Made by a program: the position numbers and the translations under genes
Notes under the pieces: generated by a model
What the model was told of the DNA's origin: nothing
Database searches by the model: none
The model's input: only the letters and a program-made list of their open reading frames with translations
In this document: positions 23,668-34,040 of the stretch, piece by piece
Layout of the letters: every line of letters starts with the position of its first letter
Numbering within the stretch: position 1 is the first letter of the stretch
From: Muricea muricata
Lineage: Eukaryota > Cnidaria > Anthozoa > Malacalcyonacea > Plexauridae
Assembly (NCBI GenBank): GCA_963855995.1
Contig: OY979721.1
Location: 2,728,001 to 2,792,000 of the forward strand
DNA length: 64,000 nt
Direction: 5' to 3'

Positions 23668-24827
23668 GCGGCGAGGCGAAGAGAAGACCAACCTTGCAAA
23701 TGCTAATGCAAATTGCTAAGTTGATCTTCCCTAGAGAGCAGCCGCGCATACCTAACAAATTAAAACAACAAACGTTAGTGACTTAAGCATGCAAATTTGA
23801 TTCCCATGGCCAAAATGACAAGTGCCCCCCGCTGATCCTACCAACTGCCTACCTGCCTCAGTTCTAAGCTGTCTTCCTCGGTCCTAAACTCCTGCATTCC
23901 ATTCGTTACCCTCACTTTCCTCACAATCGCACAGTCACTCACAGCTGATAAACCCGCATGCACCACCACCACCCCGACTGCCACCCAAATCCGAAAATTA
24001 AAAGAATGAAAATTTTACTAAAGTATGCATATTGAATGTAATTTATTCGGACATTTTAGGCCAAACGCAAACCAAAAAATGTGAAAACTTCAAAAGTCGT
24101 ATGTAAAAACAACAGGTGAGTTGCCTACACGAGTTTATACTTAATCTATTTTTAAAAATATACAAAACTTAGTCCTTATTTTTTCTCTAACACCACTAGA
24201 CCAATTTTGTTAATGTTTGGAACCTAATCCCAGCTGTTTTGTTGAAAGTGGTGGTAGATTTTGGTTTTCAAGCATACTTTTAAAATTTTCAATTCTTTTA
24301 ATAAGCCTAACCCCATGCAACTTACGCACGGCGCACACCCTCACAGTCCATACATTTAGCTAATAAATTACGTTATAAACAAAAAATCAAAATAAAAGCA
24401 TAAATTACGTTATCTCTAGCTACTTAACCCACTTACACTGAGTATTTGTTGAATTTACGAACGTAAAACCTTAGCTGAAAGGGCATGGGCTTTTCGTTAT
24501 GTTAACTGATCCGAAGTAAATTTTAACCTTATACTCACCAAGTTCTGAGGCTGTGTCAAATAAGCACGAGAATTGTGTAGGTTATTAATCAATTTAAAAC
24601 GTTAAACGCAGTTAATTTTTCATTATATGATTAAGACTCATCTATAGGAATTCCAAACCGTAGTTGCAATTAATCTAACGTACCTATTGCTGGTATCTGT
24701 ACCAACCAAGTCCTAATCCAACTACTTTATGTAGTTCAAAAGAATAAAAAAAGTTTCCAACTTTACCACAATTCTCATACTTATTTAACCGAAACGCCTT
24801 CTTTTGCATGGTACGTCGCAGCTGCTC
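23668..24827. other. Intergenic, no supported gene
   Basis: GC-richer at its left edge next to the palindrome, then AT-rich. A C-rich plus-strand tract with CCACCACCACC lies near 23960. No frame with coding character. Confidence 0.4.
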
Positions 24828-25620
24828 TCAAATAACTTCCGTAGTTTGCTTTAGTGCACGCAAACAATGGCTTATTGTTCCATTGTTCCTGCTTACCAAA
24901 GCAAATGCGAAAGCACCAAGATACTTATATTTTCAATCAAAGAGGATTCTCATTCTAAACTGAATTCTCCGCGAAAACAAAGCAAGCTGTATTCCCATGG
25001 GAATTCAAAATGCGCAAAAAAATAATGAATCCTAATGATTCTTATGCATGGATGGAATCAAATTAACTAGGAAACAAGGAAATTGTACATATATACCCCA
25101 GAGAATTAACATATATGCTTTAATTTGTTTTGTTTTAAAAATGACCACAATGTGCGTGCAAAATTTCCTGGCGTTAAGGTCCTGGGGGTTTTTCTAAAAT
25201 ATTGCGAACATTAAGCATATTTTTGCCCAATTGTTTTAACTTCAAAATTGAAACCAAACTTGTGTCATTTTTGCAAGACTGCTAAATTCTTAGGACAATC
25301 CATGTAATTTCTTTCTTGAAGGGTATATACCGTTCTAAATTTTTCGCTTGTTGCTTTTTTCCCTCTCGACGAAAAACGATGATTTTTTGAAATCCTCTTT
25401 GATCTCTAAATAATAAATATCTTGTTTTCTGACTACTAACTTGCAAATTACCACTACTTTCTATTACAATGTCGTGTCTTCTTCTCGTTATTGATTGTGG
25501 GTCCATGTCATCCAGGACCGTTCATCCTGGTTTTTTTCTTCTTGCGTTTCTTCACATCCTAACACCTTTTAAAATGAAAGAATCAAATCATTAGGTAATG
25601 ATCACATTATAAACTACTTT
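24828..25620 (+). repeat. Diverged direct repeat, copy 1
   Basis: Shares blocks in the same order with 26722-27750: CTTCCGTAGTTTGCTTTAGTG, AAGCACCAAGATAC, AATCAAAGAGGA, ATTCCCATGGGAATTC, AAATTAACTAGGAAACAA, GCAAAATTTCCTGGCGT and TTGCGTTTCTTCACAT. Gaps and substitutions between blocks show age. The minus-strand frame 25282-25506 inside it is not clearly preserved in copy 2, so it is not called as a gene. Confidence 0.75.
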
Positions 25621-26527
25621 ATTTAGTTAATAAAGTAAAACTATTTTGCTATTTTGATAATAGAGAAGTTCAGGTTTGGCTTCCGATTCCGCGAGAAGTG
25701 CGGTGAAATTTTTAATTAAATAATCATCTCGCGTATTCATCATGTCGAAAACGTTGATGTAACTAGTGATGTTGATTAATGCATGCGATTTTTATGAGAA
25801 TTTAAACGATTCCTCTGTTGACCATAACCAACCATCGCAGTTTTCGACGTTGGACAATCTTAATGCAATTAGCTGTACACTCTAAGTTAAGAAGCGTTCA
25901 AGAAGATTTGGTTTAGATTTAACTATAACAATAAGTTTTATACGGTTATTCGTTAATGTTATGAAACACGAATGTACCACCTTTGACTCGTCAGGAATTT
26001 GGAACGCGGGGATTAAAGAACGGAACATTCGTGATCGTAACAAGGAAGAATAACTTTTTGTACAATCTACCCTGTTATGACGTCGCTAAAATAGACCAAG
26101 AACAAGATAACGAACGGCAAGTGTCATTTGCCCATTAATATTTGGAAAACTAATCATGTTGCCGTCTGCGAATTTTTTAAGAGGCTGGATTGACAGGCAC
26201 CCTACCCCCTGTTAAATATACAAGTTAAAAATAAAAGCATGTTTTGTACACTAAATAACATTTTTACGATATTTTCGCAACAAGCAACTGGGGGAGGGGG
26301 GATTGCCCGACTAGTGATATAACGACTAGGGAAATAACACCAACATGCTTGGTGAACAAAACATGCTTTTATCTTTCTGTTCGTATTGCTTATGTATTTA
26401 ACATGGAGTTGATACCTCAGAAAGCCAATCTCTTAAAACGGATTCTCTACAAACGGATATAAAAGTACTTCAAATGCTCTTTTCGATAAACCAAAAAGAA
26501 AATATATTTTCGTATCCGTCTTGGGGT

Positions 26528-26672
26528 CAGGGTTGGTAAATTTTATGAATAAATAAGCCAAACCGTCATTAGTACCATCAAAATAACAAAGAGAACAAAA
26601 GACGAAAACAAAGGAAAACAATGAGCATTGTTAAAAATTTGGCTTATTTATGCAGGCAATCTACCAGCCCTG
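26528..26672. mobile_element. hAT-type MITE, family C, 145 bp
   Basis: Inverted ends of about 35 bp begin CAGGGTTGGTAAATTTTATG and end GCAATCTACCAGCCCTG. They are flanked by a perfect 8-bp duplication CTTGGGGT (26520-26527 and 26673-26680). Small, non-coding, third hAT-type family in the window. Confidence 0.9.
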
Positions 26673-26721
26673 CTTGGGGTTCCAAATAGTGCGTGCGTTG
26701 GGGGGGGACTTTACCGCAATC

Positions 26722-27750
26722 AAACCACTTCCGTAATTTGCTTTTGTGCACACAAACAGTGGATTAATCTTCCCATTGTCCCGGCATAACAAAACAAACA
26801 AAGAAGCACCAAGATACCTATTATATTATAATCAAAGAGGACTTCATTTTAAAGTCGAGTCTTTACCATGAATTTAGTGGAAAGAAAGGGAGCCATATTC
26901 CCTTGGGAATTCGAAAGCAACCCACATTTCCTTGGAAAAATGCGCGAAAAAATATAATCAGTCCTACTAATTTTTAATCATTGTGGATCAAATTAACTAG
27001 GAAACAAAGAAATAATAAATTCTCCTGGGAATTAATATAAAAATAGCATAGCCTAATTTCCCCATTTTTTTAACGCATGCATGCTATATAGTGATTTTAT
27101 TATAAAATAATTAAGTTAATTTATACTTAGACACATTTCTTAGATATTGTTATCACTTCTACTTAGTATTGTGACTTGAAACTGTTTTTTTTTTGAATGT
27201 TCATTTCAATATATTAAGTGATATGCATTATTTTGTCTTGGTTTTAGAAATGACCTCAACCCAAAATGTTGGAGGCAAAATTTCCTGGCGTCAAGGTAGT
27301 GTTTCTCTCAAACATATTACAAAGATTAGTCATATTTTGACCGAAGGTTTTTGACTCGAAACATTAAAACACAACAAACGTGTTTTTTGCAAACTTCGAT
27401 TTATTCTTCCATAGTGTTGTAACTTCGTGTTAATTTTCGCTCAATTTGTTGCTTTTCTTTTTTTCACAACTTGAATCAGTATTTTTTCAATGAGAAACAA
27501 TAAAATTTACTTAAATTTCTCATCGAATTCTACGTAACAAGTGTCTTATTGTCCATTTACTTACATTGTATAACTTCCACTCCTGTCATATTAAGTAGTG
27601 TCTTGCTTCTCATTCTTGTGGGTCACGTATCCAGGATCATTCATGTTGGTCTTTTCTTTTTGCGTTTCTTCACATGTCAACACCTTTTGAAATAAAAGAA
27701 TTGAATCATATCAGCTAATGATTACGAATAATTTATAAACTACTTTATTG
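26722..27750 (+). repeat. Diverged direct repeat, copy 2
   Basis: Second copy of the unit at 24828-25620, about 1.9 kb downstream and in the same orientation, with extra AT-rich insertions between about 27050 and 27240. It is either an old tandem duplication or two insertions of one element; no terminal repeats or target duplications decide between these. Confidence 0.75.
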
Positions 27751-28154
27751 CAAATTTTTTATGAAGAAATTTTTGTTAAGATTTAATTGTTTTTTCCGGT
27801 GAAAAGGGCTTGGTATCCATACACAAGACCAAGTCAAACTGTAAATACTGGAGCGATAACTCTAGTCTGTATGTATGCAAATGTTACATGTTTTTGGATG
27901 AAGCCAAGATAGCACAAATTGACTTTCAACAACCAGAAATGTATGAATACAATTTCGAAAGATGTATCCATCATTTTCAAGAAGACTGTATTGAAATTCA
28001 AACTATAAACTCACAAACATCAACATTACGTTTTAAATCAAAGTGAAAACATATCTCAAATACATCAAAATATAATATCTGCTGCGCCAACAAAAACAAG
28101 GAACTGGCACTTGAACGTCGATTTGTTCAACCCCTCCCCCCCCCCCCCCCCCCC

Positions 28155-28424
28155 ATTGATCTGTGTAATACTGGACTACGCATTCAATGACATCCAGTGA
28201 AGCAAACGAAAATGACGAATTTGGAGTTCCAAGATGGCGGTCAATTGGCATTTTCATTATGTAGATAAACTTCCTTTTTTCAAGATAATTTACGGAAATT
28301 GAAAAATTTGCTTAAAAGATAACTCTTACACCCGCAATGGACTCTGGACCTGCAGTTCCAAGATGACGGCGGTGAACTTCAAAATTTAATTACGAATGCG
28401 TGATCCAGTATTATACAGATCAAT
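28155..28424. mobile_element. MITE-like inverted repeat bounded by C runs
   Basis: ATTGATCTGTGTAATACTGG and onward (28155-28185) pairs with 28394-28424 (GAATGCGTGATCCAGTATTA and onward). Poly-C runs lie directly outside both ends (19 C at about 28136-28154; about ten C from 28431). GTTCCAAGATGGCGG and GTTCCAAGATGACGGCGG occur as direct copies inside. No target duplication can be read through the C runs. Confidence 0.6.
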
Positions 28425-30050
28425 GGTCACCCCCCCCCCCTCCAAGTTACACCCAACAGGCATTTAGTTACGCCCAACAGGCATTTGTTTTAACTAGAAA
28501 CGCATGATTTAAATTGCTTATAATCGTCATGACCTTTTGGACAAAGATGTTAAGCTTTTTCCATCAACTTACATTTCTAAAACTTCCATGTATGCCTTTA
28601 CTGGTTGTTTGATGTTCCATTTTCTAGTTGGATTCTTTGTCAGCACCTTTCGCGTCTTATTTAAAAAAGAAATACTTGTATTAAACAATAACGAAAATAT
28701 CAGGATTGTAGGGTGGATGTAAGTTATCATGTATACGTGAACAGTGATCTTTAAAGGGGTATGGCAATGAAATTTAAGTTTTTCTTGTGGATTCTCCGCT
28801 TTCTCGTCATAAATATTTGTTTACTATGAAATATTCTCGCGCTCTTGATTCAAATTTGACAGATTCATTTGTGAGGTTTCTGATAGTAGGGAATTTAAGC
28901 TGTGCGGGTGAAACGCGAAGTATGCAGTAAAAGCAAACTGACTCAAATAAATTATTGTAAGTGCGAAAATGCTCATCCAATTCTCACTGCGACAATACAT
29001 GCAAAACGTCCTAGTCTGAGCTGTCTGTACTGCAGCCATCTGTTGATACACTTTCTCCCTCACGGATACTGTTCGCAGCATCAGAAGAGGCACCTGTCAG
29101 AATACCATCGTGCGTGGCATCATCGTCTTCCTCGCTTTATATTTCGAGATAAAACTCTTCAGGTTTACGGTACTGGCCAATTTGCTTAGTTTACCATTCT
29201 CGTGGCTTGGAATGCTAACGTTGTGTGGATAGATCGCAAACGTTTATGGTTAGCGTTGTAACGAGAGCAAAGACGACGTCTTCTGGGACTCAAATTATTC
29301 ATAGTAGTCTTTCTTAAATAATTTTAAGTTCATTGTATTACCAGCCGTCATCGTCGCGATGCCGCACTGCAGCTTAAGTTCTCTGTTAATTTATCGACGT
29401 CACTCGAATGTCAAAAGAATATTACTGTAAAGCATCTTGTGTTAGGTTTGTGTCGTAGCACTCGAAACAGCTGCAACATGCACGCCGTTATCATTTTTTA
29501 TCTACAGTTACCTAACCATACACTTGCATATATAGGTTATAGATTATGGAATAACTACCTAAATTAGCCATCAGCCATCTTGGATTATTTTGCATGTTAT
29601 GTCACAATAGGGCAGATGCAAAATTTTTGTGTTTATTTTCAACTCTATATTAACTAGCTTGTGACTTCATTAAAACAACGTTCAAGGGCAGTTACAACAA
29701 AAAAAAACTCTTGCTCATTTGAAACTAACGAGGCCTGTTACGCTTTTTTCATATCTTGAACTCAAACAAGTGAGCTGTCCGCCATTTTGGCTAAATTGTT
29801 GAGCTCATTAGAAGGCGTCAAAACTGGAGTACGCCTTAAAAAATTACTCGTAATAAAGTAAATAACAAATAGTACTTTATTAAAATGTTTTACTCATTAG
29901 TAATTGAATACGAGTTTTTGTCTTTCATATCAGCAAAGCATGTTTTTGTTACCATTACCCTTTAATTGCAAATGAATTCAAGACGGCAGACAACCATCAA
30001 TCAAATTTCTATAACATCAGAAAAACTTAGTGATAATTACTAATTTCCCG
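28425..30050. other. Intergenic, possible decayed coding at 29060-29190 (minus)
   Basis: No intact gene. On the minus strand about 29150-29020 reads an acidic, coding-like stretch (EEDDDATHDGILTGASSDAA and onward) closed by a stop, with a stop just upstream too. It may be the tail of a decayed gene or transposase. The overlapping frames 28824-29093 and 28902-29189 are alternative readings of the same bases. Confidence 0.3.
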
Positions 30051-30125
30051 ACAGAGAGCCTTCGCTCGAAACATCGAACTCGGTTTATATCTTTTCAGAT
30101 AGTGAAATATCCTACGACTTTGTGT
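30050..30125 (+). repeat. Penelope-like fragment with degraded hammerhead-like core
   Basis: CGACAGAGAGCCTTCGCTCGAAAC followed by ATCGAACT, then TTTTCAGATAGTGAAATATCC, repeats the order seen at 745-808: small stem-loop, GAAAC, then a GTAGTGAAAG-type motif. The CTGANGA box is not intact. Likely a relic of a Penelope-like retroelement end. Confidence 0.35.
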
Positions 30126-30299
30126 GTTTTTGACTAACGACACTAGCAACGTTAGTGCGAAATATTAAATTTTATTGCCATTCCCTTTCATTACAAAATT
30201 TAAAAAAATTAATGCCACATAGGTTTAGGAAGCAAAGAACTCAAAGCTAAACCGACAAAGGAAATAAAAACGACAAAAATTAACAGACTCACTTTCACT

Positions 30300-30422
30300 C
30301 TATCCTTGATCGTCGAGGCTTGGATTAGTGTCGTTCATCATGCTCTTTATGGTTTCACCTGGCTGGCCCTCTTTCTCTTCATAGAGCATCATGTCGGTCC
30401 AGTAGGTAACACTCGTACTCAT
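30300..30422 (-). CDS. Short coding-like frame of 40 codons, possible terminal or small-protein exon
   Basis: ATG at 30422 to TAG at 30300 encodes MSTSVTYWTDMMLYEEKEGQ and onward, a hydrophilic, acidic peptide with balanced codon use unlike the AT-rich surroundings. A good donor sequence (AAA/GTGAGT) follows the stop at 30292/30293, so the transcript may splice within its 3' UTR, or the exon may be read differently. I do not recognise the family. Neighbouring exons were not found. Confidence 0.35.
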   Translation of the reverse strand: MSTSVTYWTDMMLYEEKEGQPGETIKSMMNDTNPSLDDQG

Positions 30423-31256
30423 ATCCCGTCAACCATCATAAAATAAGGGGAAAAAATGATGTTATTAAACAATGTCTCAGAATATTGAAAACTAAAGGCA
30501 GAATTCGACTGTAAATTATTTTGACAAACCGTACATTTAGATAGTATTTTCATCTTGACATCTTCTGAAGGACACGGTTACTGATTCACTTCTTTTGTCC
30601 ATATCAATTATTTCCTATATTGATCTGTCCAAGGATGGCGTATTCATTTTTTTACTTGGAATCCTTTAAAAATAAATATTTACCATGTTTAGAAAACTGT
30701 TTACAAGATAAGCACAGAAAACTACGTTGATAGCTATTAGAGAAGACTAAGTAATTACAATAGATAAGTAATTACAATATTCCAGCTGCAAGATATACAC
30801 CAGGTGAAAATCCTGTACTAAGGTGTATATATAAAGGGACAACTGAATGCATTACTGCGTCTCAGTTTCAATATACTGAAGTTCGCGATGAAATATATTT
30901 AAAGTATTTTTTTCTTTTTTGAAGCAAAAACTGGTTTTTACTTTTTAAAAAAGCAGTTCATCAAGGAAAGCCCCATCCGTGCAAGCGTGATGTTGATATA
31001 TTTCGCGAAAACAAAGCTCAAGTAATAATCTAGTTTTACAGCAAATTTGTAAATGCCAGCACGCCTATCATGGAAATCAGCTCATGGGATTAAATGAAGT
31101 CGATCATTGATCATCAACATCCCAAGTACACGGATGACGCTATCCTAGCCAGCAAACTATTTCGTAATTGTCATATCAAATAATTACAGTGAGACACAAG
31201 TCAAAGCGAAAGAATGTAAATTTCTCGTGCAAGATTGATTAATCCTGCAGAGTAAT

Positions 31257-31470
31257 GACCAAGTAGCGCAGTCGTCTGAGCAAGAGCTTGTCATCGCTGA
31301 GATCGTGGGTTCAATCCCCACCTCAGAGGAGTTACTCACTCTGGGAACACCGACTAGGAATGTGGACAGGGTGGTTGGGATTGTACAGTAATCAACGGAG
31401 CCTAGGTAACTAGCTAAGGCTGTTTGGGCTAAGTAACGACGAGGCAGCGTAAACAATAAATTAATAAAAG
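31257..31470 (+). mobile_element. tRNA-derived SINE head
   Basis: An A box (TAGCGCAGTCG, 31264-31274) and a B box (GGTTCAATCCC, 31308-31318) are correctly spaced for RNA polymerase III. The T arm is perfect (GTGGG loop CCCAC). No acceptor stem pairs and the anticodon arm is poor, so this is not a functional tRNA. The non-tRNA body runs on through GGGAACACCGACTAGG to an A-rich tail near 31450-31470. The frame 31184-31456 on the minus strand is incidental. Confidence 0.65.
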
Positions 31471-32592
31471 TACGTGTTTCACTGCAGTGATCATATATAA
31501 AATGTAATTGACAAACTGAACGAGTAACTACGACAAATCAAATAAATAACGTAAAATATATACTTGGAGTCAGGCAATGGCGTGCTCCCCCAGGGAGGGG
31601 TAGTGGGCGGGGGAAGTTGGTCAAAAGGATAAAGATTAGATTGAAGTGAAGGCGTGAGGGAGATTAAAACGAAGGCCTGAAGTGCAAAAATCAAGAAACT
31701 CAGACTTGCAGTTCAAAGGTCATGTGAACACTTATTAAGTCAGTTGTTAACAATGGTCTAATTCCTAGCTCGAAACTCTCCTTGAACTGGAAATCTGAAT
31801 TTCGTGTTTCTTGATAGATTGCAGTGTATCTGTAGACAGAAGAGGTTTTGAAGAAAAAGAAACAAGAAATAAAGAATAAAAGTAAGTCCAAATTAAAGTT
31901 TGTGAGGAATAATGAAGGGGCTATTGATGCAGCACTTGATATATGATAATAATAACAATAATCATTAACCCTCTATTAATCCTCACTGAGTGGATGTGCC
32001 CAAAAGCCAGGCTCTCGTATGTCACCGAAAATAATTTTGACCACGAAAAAAAACCAGACAGCTTGATTAGTTTTTGTATAGTAAATTTCTAAATGGGGGG
32101 GGGGATTGCGAAATATACAATGAAAGCATGTATGATGTAATATTTGGTTTTCTTACAACTAAATCCTCTTCAGTGTCCTTTTTTTCTGTTGGCTTCTCGT
32201 TTAGCATTTGTCACGTGGTTGTCTTGCAATATCTCTGGAATATCTAAAATGTTAAACGAAATATGCCGGTTAGAAATGAAAAACCCCCAAAAATTAAACA
32301 AAATTGATTTCTTAGCGTTAACCCGAATCACTTGTACGGCTGAATGGCCCAGACTTTAGATAAAAAATTACCTCAAAAAGCTTCTGTTTTAAACATGTCA
32401 CCAGTGCTCCATTTTGAACGGTTCTGCTACGGTCTATCTACAGAGAGATATATAGTAACTCAGTCACTATGTTATGAAATTTAAAAAGTGAGGTTACGAG
32501 CTGTTAGTCAGGCCGAATTTTTATCAAAATGTAACATTTAATAATCAAAACATGTACCGTTTAAGTACGTAGAATAGCTAAATAACACTTAC

Positions 32593-32738
32593 GTGTGCAT
32601 TGAATACCCCATATTGTTAATGTCCAACTGCATTAGAACGATTTTGGTTGCATCTTTGAGATTGTAGAAGAAGACGACGCCATTTTGATTTTGAATTTCT
32701 TCGATTATGCAAGGATTACTTCGCAATTCTGTCATCAT
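32593..32738 (-). CDS. Putative exon in left palindrome arm, unknown product
   Basis: Opens ATG ATG at 32738 (an in-frame TAA lies just upstream) and reads 48 codons, MMTELRSNPCIIEEIQNQNG then VVFFYNLKDATKIVLMQLD, to a strong donor (CACAC/GTAAGTG). Composition and codon use look coding. A following exon is possible near 32415-32365 (RTVQNGALVTCLKQKLFE before a GTAATT donor). The equivalent place in the right arm (about 39290-39400) carries a deletion that destroys this frame. No family recognised; it may be a transposon-borne or captured gene. Confidence 0.35.
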
Positions 32739-33039
32739 TTCTTCGTCATCTTAACTCGAATTCCTTTCAGATGTCACCCCTCCATGTATCTGGGTATTTC
32801 TCTTAAATCACTTGTTATTTTTATACTTTCTTAAAGAATTTTAAGACCAGTTTAGTCTTGGCACGGACAATTTGAACGGCGAAGCTTCTTCTTCGATGAC
32901 CAGGAAGCAAATGACGTCAAATGACCATTGTTCGAGAAAATACCCGTATGTATAATGTTTAATGATGTATTTAGGAAGCTGAAAATATTGCGCGAATGAA
33001 GTATTTTTGCCATTATTTCTAACTCAGATGTTTCTGCTA

Positions 33040-33300
33040 CTTATTTACTTTTAGCTTGCTTAGATAATTCGCAAAAAAACCTCCTGTAAGGGACGTTTTT
33101 GTAATTTTTTTTATTTGCATGCTGATCAGCAAGGAAAGACCCCTTCGAGTTTTCATTGGCAAACATCTTTCTCTCGGTGGTCGAGAGGTAAAGGTAACTG
33201 TCTTCCGAACTGCCAGCATCGTTTGACTTTGGTTTTGGGTGGATCGGGGCCAGGTCGAGTCCAACTGAAGTTGATAAGCATCTAATTCTTCACTCACTCA
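33040..33300 (-). pseudogene. Coding-like frame shared by both palindrome arms
   Basis: One reading frame on the minus strand here (GLDLAPIHPKPKSNDAGSSE, then DSYLYLSTTERKMFANENSK and onward to ELSK) is kept in the right arm on the plus strand at 38825-39067 (GLERSPIHLKSKLNDVGKSE, then DSSYLYLSATEGKMFADENS and onward to ELTK). Most matches are in protein sense although the DNA has diverged. That suggests an ancestral coding exon duplicated in inverted orientation. No start, partner exons or family are identified. Confidence 0.4.
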
Positions 33301-33559
33301 GTTGGACTGATCGGTCCCCGATCCTCCCAAAACTCAAGTCAAAGATGGGTGTGGAGTGGAGGAAAACACTAGGCAGTACCGCGAGGCCACGGAGGCCATC
33401 GTTATTTGCCTAGTGATTTGAACTCATATTTACCAATTTTCGTTAACCTGTCTGTTGGGGACAGGCCTGTAGGGTTGGTGCATTGAAGACTTCTCGCCGT
33501 TATACCTCTTCGTTGAAGAAGACAAGTCGTCTTCATCGAGGGGATGGCGACGGGAAGAC

Positions 33560-33645
33560 TTCAAGGCACCACTAAACCACTACACTAAGTCTGTTAAAAC
33601 TACAGTGTAGTGGTTTAGCTGGCTGAACCACTACACTGTTCCAAA
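33560..33645. repeat. Short inverted and direct repeats of AACCACTACACT
   Basis: TAAACCACTACACT, AGTGTAGTGGTTTAGC and AACCACTACACT follow each other within about 80 bp, inside the left palindrome arm. The matching right-arm sites are near 38685-38730 (AGTGTAGTAATTTAGC and CGCTACACGC). Confidence 0.6.
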
Positions 33646-34040
33646 TATATATGGCGGACGTCTTCCTAATGCTTACGGTGCAAGAAGCATGGATGCGCAA
33701 AGATGTGCAAACGCTTGAAAGCCTTTAAAGCAAGTGTTTTCTTCCGAGAAAGAGTCAGCGACGACAACGCTAGCTAAATCAAAGCCGTGTGGTCAAGTTT
33801 TGGTCGTTTAGCTATCTTTCACAATGTTTATGGCAAGGTCTTTATAACTCGAAGTTTGCACAGCTAATAACTGTTGTCTTTTTTGACATTTCGTTGGCCG
33901 TTTCTTTCTTGATTGAGCTTTATATGCCATTGTATTCAGTGTCCTTGATATAGGAGTCGTTTAATAATGGCCTTGGGTTTAATTCCCAAACACTGAATGG
34001 CAGTATTTAACACTGTAACAAGATAGCACAACGCTTTGCC

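Noticed and set aside
25282..25506. 74-codon basic protein on the minus strand
   Set aside because: The frame is not preserved in the second copy of the direct repeat and no family is recognised.
28902..29189. 95-codon plus-strand frame with several Cys and His
   Set aside because: Cys/His spacing fits no zinc finger, and the opposite strand reads coding-like decay instead.
31257..31330. Possible tRNA gene
   Set aside because: A and B boxes and the T arm are good, but no acceptor stem pairs and the anticodon arm is poor. Treated as a SINE head.
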